From Planctomycetota bacterium (GTDB lineage Bacteria > Planctomycetota > UBA11346): a DNA stretch of 58,970 nucleotides. The notes beneath the pieces are model-generated. The model saw only the letters and a program-made list of their open reading frames with translations, was not told where the DNA came from and searched no databases. Below, piece after piece: positions 20,795 through 30,252 of the stretch (positions are counted from its first letter, which is position 1; every line of letters starts with the position of its first letter). The position numbers were made by a program, and so were the translations under genes. The DNA is taken from the NCBI GenBank assembly GCA_027859175.1, contig JAQIBG010000022.1, positions 1 to 58,970 of the forward strand, written 5' to 3'.

Positions 20795-23521
20795 ATGACC
20801 AGCTTCACCTACACCCGCTGTTTCGATCTGTGCATTCTCGGGGCTGGCTACGCCGGTTTCGCCGCCACCCGCAGCGCTCTGGCCCAAGGGCTCAGCGTGA
20901 TCCTGATCGACCCCGAGTTCGCTCCCGTACACGAAGGCGGCCGCGCTGGTGGCCACGCCATCGGCCATCATCGTTCACCAGCCTGGGCTGCCTGGCTCCA
21001 CACCATGGATCAACGCGGCGGGATCGCGGCTGATTGTATCGACCCAGCGATTGCCGAGATCTGCGCCGCCGATTACCTCCTGACCTGCAGCGACCAGCTT
21101 GCGATGCTCTCGCAAGCCTACGCGGTCAGTGTCGCGCATGATCACAAGGGATTGATCGCCAGCCTCGGCGTTGCAACCAAGAGTGGCCTGATTCCCATCA
21201 CTGCCCGGCGCTTTATCGACGCCAGCGAGCAGGCCTCGCTTGCCAAGCTCGCCGTGCCCGACCTTGCTTGGTCTGTCCGCGCACCCCGCGAGCGCGCCCT
21301 CGCGCTGTGGCTGCATCACCACAGCTGGACCGCCGACGACTGCTGGAGCGACTCCCTCGACGGTTGCACCCTCTGTCTGGAAGCGAGCGCCCGCCCCCAT
21401 GCACGCCGACTCACCATCAGCAGCGCCGACCCGCTGTGTCGCCTCAGCGCCCAAGCCGACCGCGCACTGGCACACGCACGCGACCGCCTGCGCCCAGCCG
21501 TAGCCGACGCTGTTCTGAGCCGCTGCGACCAATGGCCACTCGCCAGCTACGACGCCGCCCCGGCACCCATTCTCAGCCTCCCGGGCAACCTGGCTCTCGC
21601 CGTACCGAGTCTCGACCCAGCGCCTTGTTCCAGCCTTGGTGATCGCTTCGCCCTTGGCGAACGCGCAGCCGCTGGCCTCGCTGCCCTGCCGCAAGCCAGC
21701 GCGCACCTCAACACCAGCGTGCCCAAACCACTCCTGGCGCAACGCAGTTGCCAGGTCGCGGTGGCGGGTTGTGGCACCGGCGGCGCGATTGCGGCCATCG
21801 CCGCAGCCGAGCATGGCGCCCAGGTCATCGCCATCGACCCGCAGCGCCGCGCCGGCGGCGTCGGCACCGGCGGCGGTATTCTCGGTTATTGTGCCGGCGC
21901 TTCCGGCGGCCTGTTCGAGTCCATCGATGCCGAGGCCAACGCGCGGCGTCTCCGCCTGGAACCCACGGCTGGCCCCAATGGTCGCCATGCTTTCGCCAAA
22001 CAGAGCATTCTCCACGAGCGTCTCGAAGCGGCCGGCGGCATGCTTCTGGGCGGCCATCTCGCCTACGACGTCGAAACCGAGGGTCGTCGCATCACCGCCG
22101 TGCTCCTCGCCAGCGATCAGGGCGCCCTACGACTCAGCGCCCAATGCTTCATCGACGCCACTGGCGATGGCGACCTCTGCGCCGCCGCTGGCTGCGAGTT
22201 TGAACACGGCCGCAGCGGCGACGGCATGGCCCTCGCCTTCACCCAAAGCGCTGGCGTGCTACGACGAAACGCCGAAGGCCGGATCAGCATTCGCCACACC
22301 AATTATGACGCCCACTGGTGCCAGCCTAGCGACCCCGGCGACCTGACGCGCGCGCGCCTACTGGGGATAGCGCAGTTCCAACGCGAGCGCTTTGGTCCCG
22401 AATCCTTGGACATCGCCTACCTCAACCCGGTTCTTGGCCTGCGTCAGTCACGCCAGATTCACTGCGACGACACCCTCACGCTCGATGACCTGGTGCGTGG
22501 TCGCCGGAGCGATGACAGCATCGGCCCGGTGTCGGCCTTCCACGATAGCCACAGCGTTGATTTCGAATTCGAACACGCCGAGATGATCGCCTGGCAATGG
22601 CTGATGCGGGCATTCCGCACCCGGCTCGCCTGCGATCTGCGCTTCGGCATGCTGATTCCCCAAAGGCTCGATAATTGTCTCCTCGCCTGCCGAGCTGCGG
22701 GCATGACCACCGTCGCCGCCTACTGCGCGCGCATGCAGCGCGACATCCAGCGCATCGGCGAAGCCGCGGGCACCGCCGCCGCGCTGGCGCTCACCCACAA
22801 CGGCAACGCACGCAGCATCAACCGAACCCAGCTCCAAGCACACCTACGCGCCAGCGGCGCTCTCACCAAGACTCCAGACCAAGCCGCCACCCGCAGCGAC
22901 GGTCTAGCGGCCCTGCGCGCCGGTACGCGCTGTGGCGACTTGTGGTTCATCTACGCTGATCCCGACACTCATCGCCAAACCACCATCGATCTGCTCGAGG
23001 ATCCCGGTGAAGCCGGCGTGGTTGCCGCCTTCCTCCTCGCCCTCTGGGGCGACCCACGAGCAGAACAGAATCTGCTCACCCTCATCGATCAAGGCCGTGA
23101 CGGTCCACCGATCGAACCCCATCAAAACGGCGCGTTCAAACAACTAGTCGCGATACCGGATTGGCTCCTGGCGTTAACCCTGCTGCGCTTCTGCGGCACC
23201 GAGCGCAGCCTCGCCACCCTCAAGGTCCTCGCCCAGCCCAACACCCAATTGCACGACATCCGCTGCATGATTGCCCTCGCACTCGAAGGCATCCAAAACC
23301 GCCACGACCTCGCGCCTGCATGCGTCGAGCCAATTATCACGGCACTCCTCGCCAGCGACGCCCCCGACCACCACGACAGCCCAAGTCGCAGCCTGTGGCG
23401 TCGCCTACGCGGCGAAGCGCAACTTGTTCTGGCCAACGATGAAGGCAGCGACACCAGCGCCGATCACCACTGGCAACTCGAACTCGTCATCATGCGCATT
23501 CGCAAACGGCTTGCTGGTTGA
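20795..23521 (+). CDS. FAD-dependent oxidoreductase with two Rossmann modules
   Basis: 908 residues with no signal peptide. The first dinucleotide motif LCILGAGYAGFAATRSA (about 12-28) starts a short module that ends near residue 310. A second complete module starts at QVAVAGCGTGGAIAAIAA (about 320-337), with a GGVGTGGG loop near 350-360 and the second FAD motif IDATGDGDLCAAAG near 452-465, typical of the PF12831-type oxidoreductase family. After about residue 650 the protein is helical and leucine-rich (GEAGVVAAFLLALWGD), resembling HEAT-like repeats. The first module lacks the GDGD motif and may be a decayed duplicate. The substrate is unknown. It is divergent from the PocR-AraC regulator and followed by an alginate-lyase-like gene. 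Confidence 0.8.
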   Translation: MTSFTYTRCFDLCILGAGYAGFAATRSALAQGLSVILIDPEFAPVHEGGRAGGHAIGHHRSPAWAAWLHTMDQRGGIAADCIDPAIAEICAADYLLTCSDQLAMLSQAYAVSVAHDHKGLIASLGVATKSGLIPITARRFIDASEQASLAKLAVPDLAWSVRAPRERALALWLHHHSWTADDCWSDSLDGCTLCLEASARPHARRLTISSADPLCRLSAQADRALAHARDRLRPAVADAVLSRCDQWPLASYDAAPAPILSLPGNLALAVPSLDPAPCSSLGDRFALGERAAAGLAALPQASAHLNTSVPKPLLAQRSCQVAVAGCGTGGAIAAIAAAEHGAQVIAIDPQRRAGGVGTGGGILGYCAGASGGLFESIDAEANARRLRLEPTAGPNGRHAFAKQSILHERLEAAGGMLLGGHLAYDVETEGRRITAVLLASDQGALRLSAQCFIDATGDGDLCAAAGCEFEHGRSGDGMALAFTQSAGVLRRNAEGRISIRHTNYDAHWCQPSDPGDLTRARLLGIAQFQRERFGPESLDIAYLNPVLGLRQSRQIHCDDTLTLDDLVRGRRSDDSIGPVSAFHDSHSVDFEFEHAEMIAWQWLMRAFRTRLACDLRFGMLIPQRLDNCLLACRAAGMTTVAAYCARMQRDIQRIGEAAGTAAALALTHNGNARSINRTQLQAHLRASGALTKTPDQAATRSDGLAALRAGTRCGDLWFIYADPDTHRQTTIDLLEDPGEAGVVAAFLLALWGDPRAEQNLLTLIDQGRDGPPIEPHQNGAFKQLVAIPDWLLALTLLRFCGTERSLATLKVLAQPNTQLHDIRCMIALALEGIQNRHDLAPACVEPIITALLASDAPDHHDSPSRSLWRRLRGEAQLVLANDEGSDTSADHHWQLELVIMRIRKRLAG

Positions 23522-23661
23522 TTTGAGGGTTCCTGGTGCCTGGTGCCACGCACCGGGCATCTCCCACGCCACGGTAGCAGTTCTGCCACCTGCGATAGCA
23601 AGGCCATGACTCGGGCCAGACCATACCGCCACTCTGCACAGACGCGCTAGCATTGGCCGCC

Positions 23662-24777
23662 ATGCCGAGCTTTCGTCACTACCTCCTCAATGCCGACGCC
23701 CTGCGCGCGTGTCGCGGTATCCTCAACGATGCCGATCGTGACTTTCTGCGCCAAGAGGCCGAGTCGGCCTTGCAGCGCGGCCCCTTTACCGTGGCGCGCC
23801 GCGACAAGCCCCAGGTGCCAGGAGCCGGCTGCAACGACTACGTCAGCCTCGGCAGCTATTGGTGGCCCGACCCCAACACAGCCGACGGCTTGCCTTACAT
23901 TCGACGCGATGGCGAACTCAATCCCGATTATGACCGGTATGACCGCAAACAACTCGAGGCGATGCAGAGCACCGTCAAATTACTCGCGCTCGCTTGGTGG
24001 CACCTCAACGACGAACGCTACGCCGAGCACGCGGTTCTGTTGCTTCATACCTGGTATCGCAACCCCGCCACCGCGATGACCCCGCACCTGCGCTTCGGCC
24101 AGGGCATCCCCGGTATATGTCACGGCCGCTGCATCGGTATTATCGACACCCACGATCAGATCTGGATGCTCGAGTACCTCCCCCTGCTACTCGACGCCCG
24201 CTGTTGGGACCCGGCACTCGGCGACACCATTCGCGTATGGTTTGGATCGTACGTCACCTGGCTACGCGAAGACCCCCTCGGCCAAGAAGAGGCCGCCACT
24301 AAAAATAATCATGGCAGTTGGTACGACGCCCAAGTCGTCCACTTCGCCAGCCTTGCTGGTAACGACGACCTTGCCCGCTCGGTCTTGGAGCAGGTTGGCG
24401 AACGCCGCATTCTCAGTCAAATCGAGACGGATGGGCGCCAACCGCACGAACTCGCGCGCACCCTCTCGCGCAATTACACGATGATGAACCTAACCGCCCT
24501 AAGCATGCTGGCCAAGCACGCCCAACGCTTCGACATCGATCTCTGGACCCTGCATAGCGCCAGCAGCGGCGGTCTCGCCGCCGCCTTCAGTTGGCTCGCC
24601 CCCTACGCCGACGGCAGCACAGCTTGGCCATACCAACAGATCAGCCCGTTTCGGCACGGAGTCCACGCCCTGCTGACCTGGCGCTGGGCCGATCAAGCCT
24701 ACGGCACCACCACCGAAACCACGCTCCACGCTCAGTGCGATAGCCAAGTGATTCAGCACCTCAGGCTGCTCGGCTAG
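23662..24777 (+). CDS. Alginate lyase (PL5-like) family protein, cytoplasmic
   Basis: 371 residues from the ATG at 23662. The fold is an all-helical alginate-lyase type: a DYVSLGSYWWPDPN segment near 55-68, then an HDQIWMLEYLP helix and the signature TKNNHGSWYDAQ near 212-223, which carries the Asn-His-x-x-x-Tyr active residues of PF05426 enzymes. These enzymes cleave poly-uronates by beta-elimination. There is no signal peptide, so it would act on imported oligomers. This fits a cell that also has hexuronate enzymes upstream. The preceding in-frame TTG at 23653 is less likely and no clear ribosome site is seen. The specificity (alginate, glucuronan or other) cannot be read from the sequence. 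Confidence 0.85.
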   Translation: MPSFRHYLLNADALRACRGILNDADRDFLRQEAESALQRGPFTVARRDKPQVPGAGCNDYVSLGSYWWPDPNTADGLPYIRRDGELNPDYDRYDRKQLEAMQSTVKLLALAWWHLNDERYAEHAVLLLHTWYRNPATAMTPHLRFGQGIPGICHGRCIGIIDTHDQIWMLEYLPLLLDARCWDPALGDTIRVWFGSYVTWLREDPLGQEEAATKNNHGSWYDAQVVHFASLAGNDDLARSVLEQVGERRILSQIETDGRQPHELARTLSRNYTMMNLTALSMLAKHAQRFDIDLWTLHSASSGGLAAAFSWLAPYADGSTAWPYQQISPFRHGVHALLTWRWADQAYGTTTETTLHAQCDSQVIQHLRLLG

Positions 24778-24815
24778 GCCCTTTCTGCGTTAGCAATTGG
24801 CTGGCTGTGTGGTCG

Positions 24816-24978
24816 GGTTCCTGGTTCCTGGTTCCTGGCTCCTAGTGCGCGCCTACGGCGCGTCGTAGGCATGGTCTTCGCTCCCGTCGGGCACATAGCC
24901 TACCAGTGGCCGACGCGCGCGAGCCACTGCCGGCATCCAACGCGCGAAGCGCGCACTAGGAACCAGGAACCAGGAACC
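24816..24978. repeat. Type 2 structured intergenic repeat, copy F
   Basis: The left end has three GGTTCCT heptamers plus a variant (24816-24843); the right end (24956-24978) has inverted CCAGGAA units. The inner hairpins are a GCGCGCC/GGCGCG pair on the left and GCGCGAAGCGCGC on the right. It has the same length (163 bases) and organisation as copy E and, like it, lies between convergent genes, ending just before the yicC stop. Confidence 0.85.
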
Positions 24979-24984
24979 CTCAAC

Positions 24985-25836
24985 TCACACCACGTTAGCG
25001 GCCTGTTCCTTCATCTGCTCAACCACGCCCTTGGCGGCAACCACTAGTTGCTGCAGGTCGGCGTCGTTGGCTTTGGCGCCGGTGGTGTTGACCTCGCGGC
25101 CAAGTTCTTGCAGCAAGAATTCAATCTTTTTGCCAATGTCGCCGTTCGCGCCGATCAGGGTCGCTAACTGTTCGAGATGGCTGACGAGGCGAACCTGCTC
25201 TTCGGTCACATCGATGCGGTCGGCGTACATAGCCAACTCGCGTACGAGTTGTTCTGGCTCAATGCTGGCGCGATCACGCAACACTTCACTCAGTCGCTCC
25301 TGCAAACGCTCGGCGTAGGCCAAGGCGCGCGGCGCGGCCACGGCGCGCATCTTCTCGGTCAAATTGGTGAGCTCGGCGTGGTGGCCGTCAAAGGCCGCCT
25401 GCAGACTCGCGCCCTCGGTGGCGCGCATCGCGGTGCAAGCCGCCAGAGCCGCTTGCACAGCCTCATCAACCAACGGTTGAATGGCCTCGAGGTCTGTGCC
25501 GCCACTGCGCCCCATCACGCGAGCCGCGTCGGGCAGCGTTGGCGCGGGTGCGCCCAAGTCAGCAGCCAAGGCCGCCAATTCACGCCAGGCTTGGCTCAGG
25601 GCCTGGGTATCAAGACTCAGGGCGGTAGCCGGCTGATAACCCACCTGCACCGTCACGCTGCCGCGTCGCAAAGCCTCTTGGACCTGACTGCGCACGCGCT
25701 CTTCCAAGCCGAGGTCGCGCAACTCGCTGCGCACCGAAACTCGGCATTGGCGATTATTGACTGAACTGATCTGCACATTCACCGTGCCCAGTTCGCCGCT
25801 CGCGCTGCCTGCGCCAAAGCCCGTCATGGATTCCAT
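24985..25836 (-). CDS. yicC: YicC-family endoribonuclease
   Basis: 283 residues. The N-terminus MESMTGFGAGSASGELGTVNVQISSVNNRQ is the family start (MTGFG...). The C-terminal domain has the EFLLQELGREVNTTGAKANDADLQQLVVAAKG segment (about 240-270), which holds the conserved acidic and asparagine residues, but the terminal EKIREQVQN of E. coli is changed to EQMKEQAAN. YicC proteins cleave RNA and influence sRNA decay. It begins three bases after the aroB stop, so the two share an mRNA. An AAAGG box precedes the ATG. Confidence 0.93.
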   Translation of the reverse strand: MESMTGFGAGSASGELGTVNVQISSVNNRQCRVSVRSELRDLGLEERVRSQVQEALRRGSVTVQVGYQPATALSLDTQALSQAWRELAALAADLGAPAPTLPDAARVMGRSGGTDLEAIQPLVDEAVQAALAACTAMRATEGASLQAAFDGHHAELTNLTEKMRAVAAPRALAYAERLQERLSEVLRDRASIEPEQLVRELAMYADRIDVTEEQVRLVSHLEQLATLIGANGDIGKKIEFLLQELGREVNTTGAKANDADLQQLVVAAKGVVEQMKEQAANVV

Positions 25837-25839
25837 AGC

Positions 25840-26970
25840 TTAGCCTTTCACCGGATCCGTCACCGAATCGGTCACTGAAGCGGCAAAAGCCGCACGCACC
25901 GCGTCTCCATCGGGCTCAGTCACGATTTCAATCGCAGCAAAATCCTTCGGGAGCACAAATCGCGTCTGGCCCTTACGAGCCTTCTTATCAAGACGCACCG
26001 ATCCGAGCATGCGCTCAACCGCGCCGGCTGGGTCGTCGCTCGCGTGCACCAGCGGCAATTGCAGCGCTTGCAGCAGGGCGGTTTGGCGCGCGCGCAGCTC
26101 CGTATTGGCCAGCAAGCCAATGCGTTCAGCGCAGTCAGCCGCCATCTCCATGCCGATCGCCACCGCTTCGCCGTGCAGATAACGCTTATAGCCGGTCTCA
26201 CGCTCCAAGGCATGCCCGAAGGTATGCCCGTAATTCAAATGCGCCCGAACGCCGTGCTCGTGCTCGTCGTTCTCTACGTACCAGGCCTTGGTTCGGCAAC
26301 TCACCGCTACTGCATGACCAACTGCAGCCGGGTCGCAGGCCACCAGCGCGGCACTGTTGTGCTCCATCCAGGCAAAGAAATCTGCATCGCGAATCACGCC
26401 ATACTTGGCGACCTCGGCTAGGCCGGCGCGATACTCGCGTGCATCCATGGTGCTTAACACCGCCGGGTCGATCAGCACGAAAGACGGCTGCTGGAAGGCA
26501 CCAATCAGATTCTTGCCAGCAAGTGAATTGACCCCGGTTTTGCCACCAACCGACGAATCCACCATCGCCAGCAAGGTCGTCGGAATCTGAATGAAACGGA
26601 TCCCGCGCATCCAGGTGGCCGCCACAAAGCCAGCCATGTCACCGCTGACACCGCCGCCCAGGGCGATCACCGTGCCCGAGCGATCAATCCCGGCATCGGC
26701 GCAGGCCTTCCACAGTTGCTCGCAGGTGGTGATCGACTTGTTCGGTTCACCGGGGGCAAAGGTCACCAAGTCGCAGCGCACGTCGCTGGCCCGTAGACTC
26801 GCCAGCAAGGTCTCGCCATGCAAGCCGGCCACCGTCGCGTCTGCCACCACCAAAGCGGCGCCACCATCGAGATGCGGCGCGATCAGTTCGCCGGCACGCG
26901 TCAAGCTACCGACCTCGATCCGAATGTCGTAACTGCGCGGGCCGAGGTCGACGTGGACGGTTTCGCTCAT
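25840..26970 (-). CDS. aroB: 3-dehydroquinate synthase
   Basis: 376 residues. It converts DAHP to 3-dehydroquinate in the shikimate pathway, using NAD and Zn. Motifs: ALGGGVSGDMAGFVAATWMRG near 103-123, IPTTLLAMVDSSVGGKTGVN near 132-151, and the metal-binding HLNYGHTFGHALE near 246-258. An AGGAGG box lies just ahead of the ATG at 26970. The C-terminus has a short SVTDSVTDPVKG tail with a repeated SVTD. It is divergent from the secreted 690-residue protein and is coupled to yicC downstream. Confidence 0.97.
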   Translation of the reverse strand: MSETVHVDLGPRSYDIRIEVGSLTRAGELIAPHLDGGAALVVADATVAGLHGETLLASLRASDVRCDLVTFAPGEPNKSITTCEQLWKACADAGIDRSGTVIALGGGVSGDMAGFVAATWMRGIRFIQIPTTLLAMVDSSVGGKTGVNSLAGKNLIGAFQQPSFVLIDPAVLSTMDAREYRAGLAEVAKYGVIRDADFFAWMEHNSAALVACDPAAVGHAVAVSCRTKAWYVENDEHEHGVRAHLNYGHTFGHALERETGYKRYLHGEAVAIGMEMAADCAERIGLLANTELRARQTALLQALQLPLVHASDDPAGAVERMLGSVRLDKKARKGQTRFVLPKDFAAIEIVTEPDGDAVRAAFAASVTDSVTDPVKG

Positions 26971-27115
26971 GGTGATCCTCCTGCGAGCCCGGCAGCTTGG
27001 ACCTCGCGCCGGCGGGTCCAGTAGCGAAGGCGGATCTTGCCAGACCTCGCAAGCCCATCACAGTAGGCCCCCCCCATTTGCCCGCAGGCACCGGAGCCTG
27101 CCTGGAGATACGCCC

Positions 27116-29188
27116 ATGCGCGCGCTTTACGCCTTGCTACCCGCCCTGTGCAGTTTTGGCCTGTCAGCGGCTGATCCCGCCCCACTGCTGGAGATCGCAC
27201 TGCCCGACCTGCAACGCAGCGTGACCCGCTTCGACGCCGGTATCTATGGCACGATCTGGAATGACCCGAGCCTCGATGGCCTGCGGCGTTACCTCAACTC
27301 CGAACTGGCGCCCCTGGAAGCCGACCTCGGTTTCAATCCGACGACCGCGATACTGAGCTCCGCCGGCCTCGAAGCCCGGGTTAGCGCACCGGTCAACAGC
27401 TCCGACCCCTGGACGGTGGTCCAACTGCGTGGAGCCGACCCCGCCCTAGCCGCGGCTCTGCGCCGCGAGATGCCCGACGGCACCCTCGGCCAAGCCGCCA
27501 ACGAGCCCAGCGTCGCCCTCGACGGCACCACGCTGATCCTCGCCAACGGCGGCGCCACCCTGGCACCGATCCCCGCCAGCAGCAGCAGCAATGACCTCGA
27601 ACTCCGTTGGTTTGCCGACGCCATCATCGCTCTGGCCAGAGCCAATACCGGCCCGCGCGACCAAACCGCCCTGGCCCTGCTGACCGATTTCCTCTCCTCT
27701 GGCAGTCTTCAGGCCGAACTGATCGACACCGGCGTCAGCCAACGCCTCAATCTCGACACCATGCCCGCCGGCCTCGCTCCGGTAGACCGTCAACTCTTGG
27801 CCCGGCTCCCAGCTGAAACCCTGATGGCCTTTGCGGCCGGCATCGACGGCGCCGCTTGGTGGCAAGCCCACCAAGGCGTCATTATGGCCAGCGTTGCGCA
27901 CGAGATGCTCGGCGACGCCACCCAAACCGAGGCAGCCGAGCAACAAATCGCCGGACTCCTCGCCGGCTTCGGCATTCAAAATGGGCTCACCGGCCTGTTT
28001 GCTGACATGCAGGGCACCACCGTGTCGCTGGTCACTGCCGGCGGCGGGCTGTACCCAGGCGTATCGATCGCCATTCCGCGTTCAGCCGGCATCGATGCTC
28101 TGATTAACCTGAGCATGGGCATGGGCGGCATGATTGCCCCGCAAGATGGCCAACTGCGTTTCATCGTACTGCGCGGATTTGGCAACCGCGGCGAAACCAT
28201 TGCACCCGGCGCTGTGGTCGGTCGCGACGCCACCCACTGGTGGGTCAGCACCGATCCCGTGTTCCTGGCCGATTACCTGGAAGGCAAAACCAGCGGCTGG
28301 GATACATCCACCGCCGGTGCGCTCGCGCTTGAACGGGCCCAGGCCGACACGGTTATGCTCGGCGCCACCAACGCCCCTGCGCTGATGCGCACCGTGGTAC
28401 CGCTGATCGCGCTCGGCTCTGGCTTTATCGACGAGGGCCGTCACGTGGAGGGTCTCGCACAGGCCGCGCTACGCTTGGCTCGCGCCGCCGAGCCCGACAC
28501 CTTTATTGGCGGTCCCAAGGGTGCCGGCTTCCAGCTCGAAGTTCGCGGGGCGATTGGTGGCTTGAGCTACCTCAGCACCGGGCAAGTCGCGCTCATCGCA
28601 GCGATTGCGATTCCGAACCTGATGGAGAGCCGTGTCAAATCGAGCGAAATGGCCGCCTCTGCCAGCCTGCGCTCCGGCATTTTCTCCGGCCAAGAGATTT
28701 ACCGCTCAAGCGCCCACAACGATATTGATAGCGACAACAAGGGGGAATACGCCTTCTTGCCGCAGTTAGCGGGCCTGGAAGATAATTTTGGGCGCGGCCC
28801 GAACGACCAAGACCGGACCCGCGCCGGCAACCTTGAGATAATCTCCTCCCAATTCAGCGGGCCCGAGCAAGACGTCAATGGCTACCACTACCAAGTCTGG
28901 CTGCCCGATGGCGAGGGTGGCGCGATGGATTATGCCACTGCCAAAGCTCGCTTTGAAGCCGGCGATCTGTGGCAGGCCAACCCCAGCGAGAGTTACTTCA
29001 TCGCCTATGCATGGCCGGTAGATCCCGGTGAAACTGGACACCGTGTGTTTGCAATTACCCAGACTGGCACCGTGCGAGCCCAACGGGCCGACTTGGTCGA
29101 ATTGCCGCCAGTGTGGAATGCCATGGCCAACGGCGAAGGTAGCGAGTTCAAAGTCGTTACCCGGAGTACTGCCTGGGACCCGCAGTAG
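27116..29188 (+). CDS. Large secreted protein with an internal pilin-like segment
   Basis: 690 residues. The ATG at 27116 has a GGAG box. The signal peptide is MRALYALLPALCSFGLSAADP. The main body (about 25-470), rich in alanine and small residues, has no recognised family; it vaguely resembles DUF3352-type exported proteins of unknown role. At about 488-560 the sequence turns into a pilin-like stretch: VALIAAIAIPNLMESRVKSSEMAASASLR, then GQEIYRSS and GEYAFLPQLAGL. This is how the mature part of many PVC and acidobacterial pilin-like proteins reads. A C-terminal YHYQVWLP...YFIAYAWPVDPGETGHRVFAI segment follows. There is no prepilin peptidase site at the N-terminus, so the pilin-like part is embedded. 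Function unknown. Confidence 0.75.
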   Translation: MRALYALLPALCSFGLSAADPAPLLEIALPDLQRSVTRFDAGIYGTIWNDPSLDGLRRYLNSELAPLEADLGFNPTTAILSSAGLEARVSAPVNSSDPWTVVQLRGADPALAAALRREMPDGTLGQAANEPSVALDGTTLILANGGATLAPIPASSSSNDLELRWFADAIIALARANTGPRDQTALALLTDFLSSGSLQAELIDTGVSQRLNLDTMPAGLAPVDRQLLARLPAETLMAFAAGIDGAAWWQAHQGVIMASVAHEMLGDATQTEAAEQQIAGLLAGFGIQNGLTGLFADMQGTTVSLVTAGGGLYPGVSIAIPRSAGIDALINLSMGMGGMIAPQDGQLRFIVLRGFGNRGETIAPGAVVGRDATHWWVSTDPVFLADYLEGKTSGWDTSTAGALALERAQADTVMLGATNAPALMRTVVPLIALGSGFIDEGRHVEGLAQAALRLARAAEPDTFIGGPKGAGFQLEVRGAIGGLSYLSTGQVALIAAIAIPNLMESRVKSSEMAASASLRSGIFSGQEIYRSSAHNDIDSDNKGEYAFLPQLAGLEDNFGRGPNDQDRTRAGNLEIISSQFSGPEQDVNGYHYQVWLPDGEGGAMDYATAKARFEAGDLWQANPSESYFIAYAWPVDPGETGHRVFAITQTGTVRAQRADLVELPPVWNAMANGEGSEFKVVTRSTAWDPQ

Positions 29189-29200
29189 ACCAAGCACCAG

Positions 29201-30151
29201 TTAGCGATATTCCCGCCGGTACCCACCCGGCGGCATCCCATAGCGACTCGTAAAGCGACGCGAAAAATAATGCACATCGCCGAATCCGCAGGCTTCGGCG
29301 ATGTGCTTGATAGGCAGCACCGTACTACGCAGCATCGTTGCCGCGCGGCGCAAAGCGGCAGCGCGGTGATAGGCCACCGGCGTGACCCCGAAGCGAGCCT
29401 TAAAAGCCCGGCCGAAATGCTTGGCCGACAAGCCCGCCACCGCTGCCACCTCACCAAGCTCAACCGGGCGATGTGTCGCACCGTCGAGAAAACGCCGCGC
29501 GCGATCGAGATCGTCATCAACCGGCCCCGTCTGCGCCGCTACCAGCTCGCGCCACAGCAGAAACAAGGTCTGCGCCACATAGCCCTGCGCGAGCGCCGCA
29601 CCCATCGGATGCTGGGGCAGCAAGGGGTCGGCCAGGGGTGCGATAGCAGCCCGCAAGCCTCCGGCTACGTCTTGCGGTAGGGCGGTCACGGCAGCCAATG
29701 GCGCCGGCGCACCACTCCACGCTGTCACCAGAGCGCTCCAGCCCCCGGTATCGCGCACCACCTCATCGGCCGGCGGCGCATCCCGCGACTCGGCCAAACT
29801 CGGCGCGCCACGTGCGCGCGCCTCGAAGGTCACCTCGCTGTAGACGGTGTCATCGCCCGCCGCGCGCTGAAAGCTGTGCGGCACCCAGGGGTCGACCAAA
29901 AACAAGGTCGGCCCGGTGACCGGAACCACCTCGCCATCGAGCATAAAGCTGCCACGCCCTGCCGTTACCACCACGGCATGGAACACCGCGTGACAATGCT
30001 CGCCACGAATCTGCCCGCCCGCACCCCGTATGCGGTCATCAATCGAGGCGTGCACCGGCACCAGGGCCGGCCACGCCGGCACCGAACACGCGGCGCCAGG
30101 CGCCCCCTGAAGGCCCTCGAGCACCACCAAAGCATGCAGGCCGATACGCAT
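29201..30151 (-). CDS. AraC-family regulator with cupin sensor
   Basis: 316 residues from the ATG at 30151; an upstream TTG at 30190 is also in frame. The N-terminal cupin (about 40-120) has HCHAVFHAVVVTAGRGSFMLDG and LFLVDPWVPHSF, suiting a sugar-type ligand. The C-terminal double HTH (about 215-312) reads ELGEVAAVAGLSAKHFGRAFKARFGVTP and IKHIAEACGFGDVHYFSRRFTSRYG. It is divergent from the PhyH gene with about 100 bases between, so it probably regulates the PhyH/UroD-like genes, and perhaps itself. Confidence 0.9.
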   Translation of the reverse strand: MRIGLHALVVLEGLQGAPGAACSVPAWPALVPVHASIDDRIRGAGGQIRGEHCHAVFHAVVVTAGRGSFMLDGEVVPVTGPTLFLVDPWVPHSFQRAAGDDTVYSEVTFEARARGAPSLAESRDAPPADEVVRDTGGWSALVTAWSGAPAPLAAVTALPQDVAGGLRAAIAPLADPLLPQHPMGAALAQGYVAQTLFLLWRELVAAQTGPVDDDLDRARRFLDGATHRPVELGEVAAVAGLSAKHFGRAFKARFGVTPVAYHRAAALRRAATMLRSTVLPIKHIAEACGFGDVHYFSRRFTSRYGMPPGGYRREYR

Positions 30152-30252
30152 ACGCGTATTTTGTCCAAAAGATGTGGCCGTTAAAGCCAAAGATTCTCCG
30201 AATCCATGCGTCTATAGTGCCCATAACGCCAGATGCCCCACAAGGAGACCCC

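Noticed and set aside
20975-22057. 360-codon minus-strand frame within the FAD oxidoreductase
   Set aside because: Antisense to residues carrying the FAD motifs, with no own ribosome site or domain.
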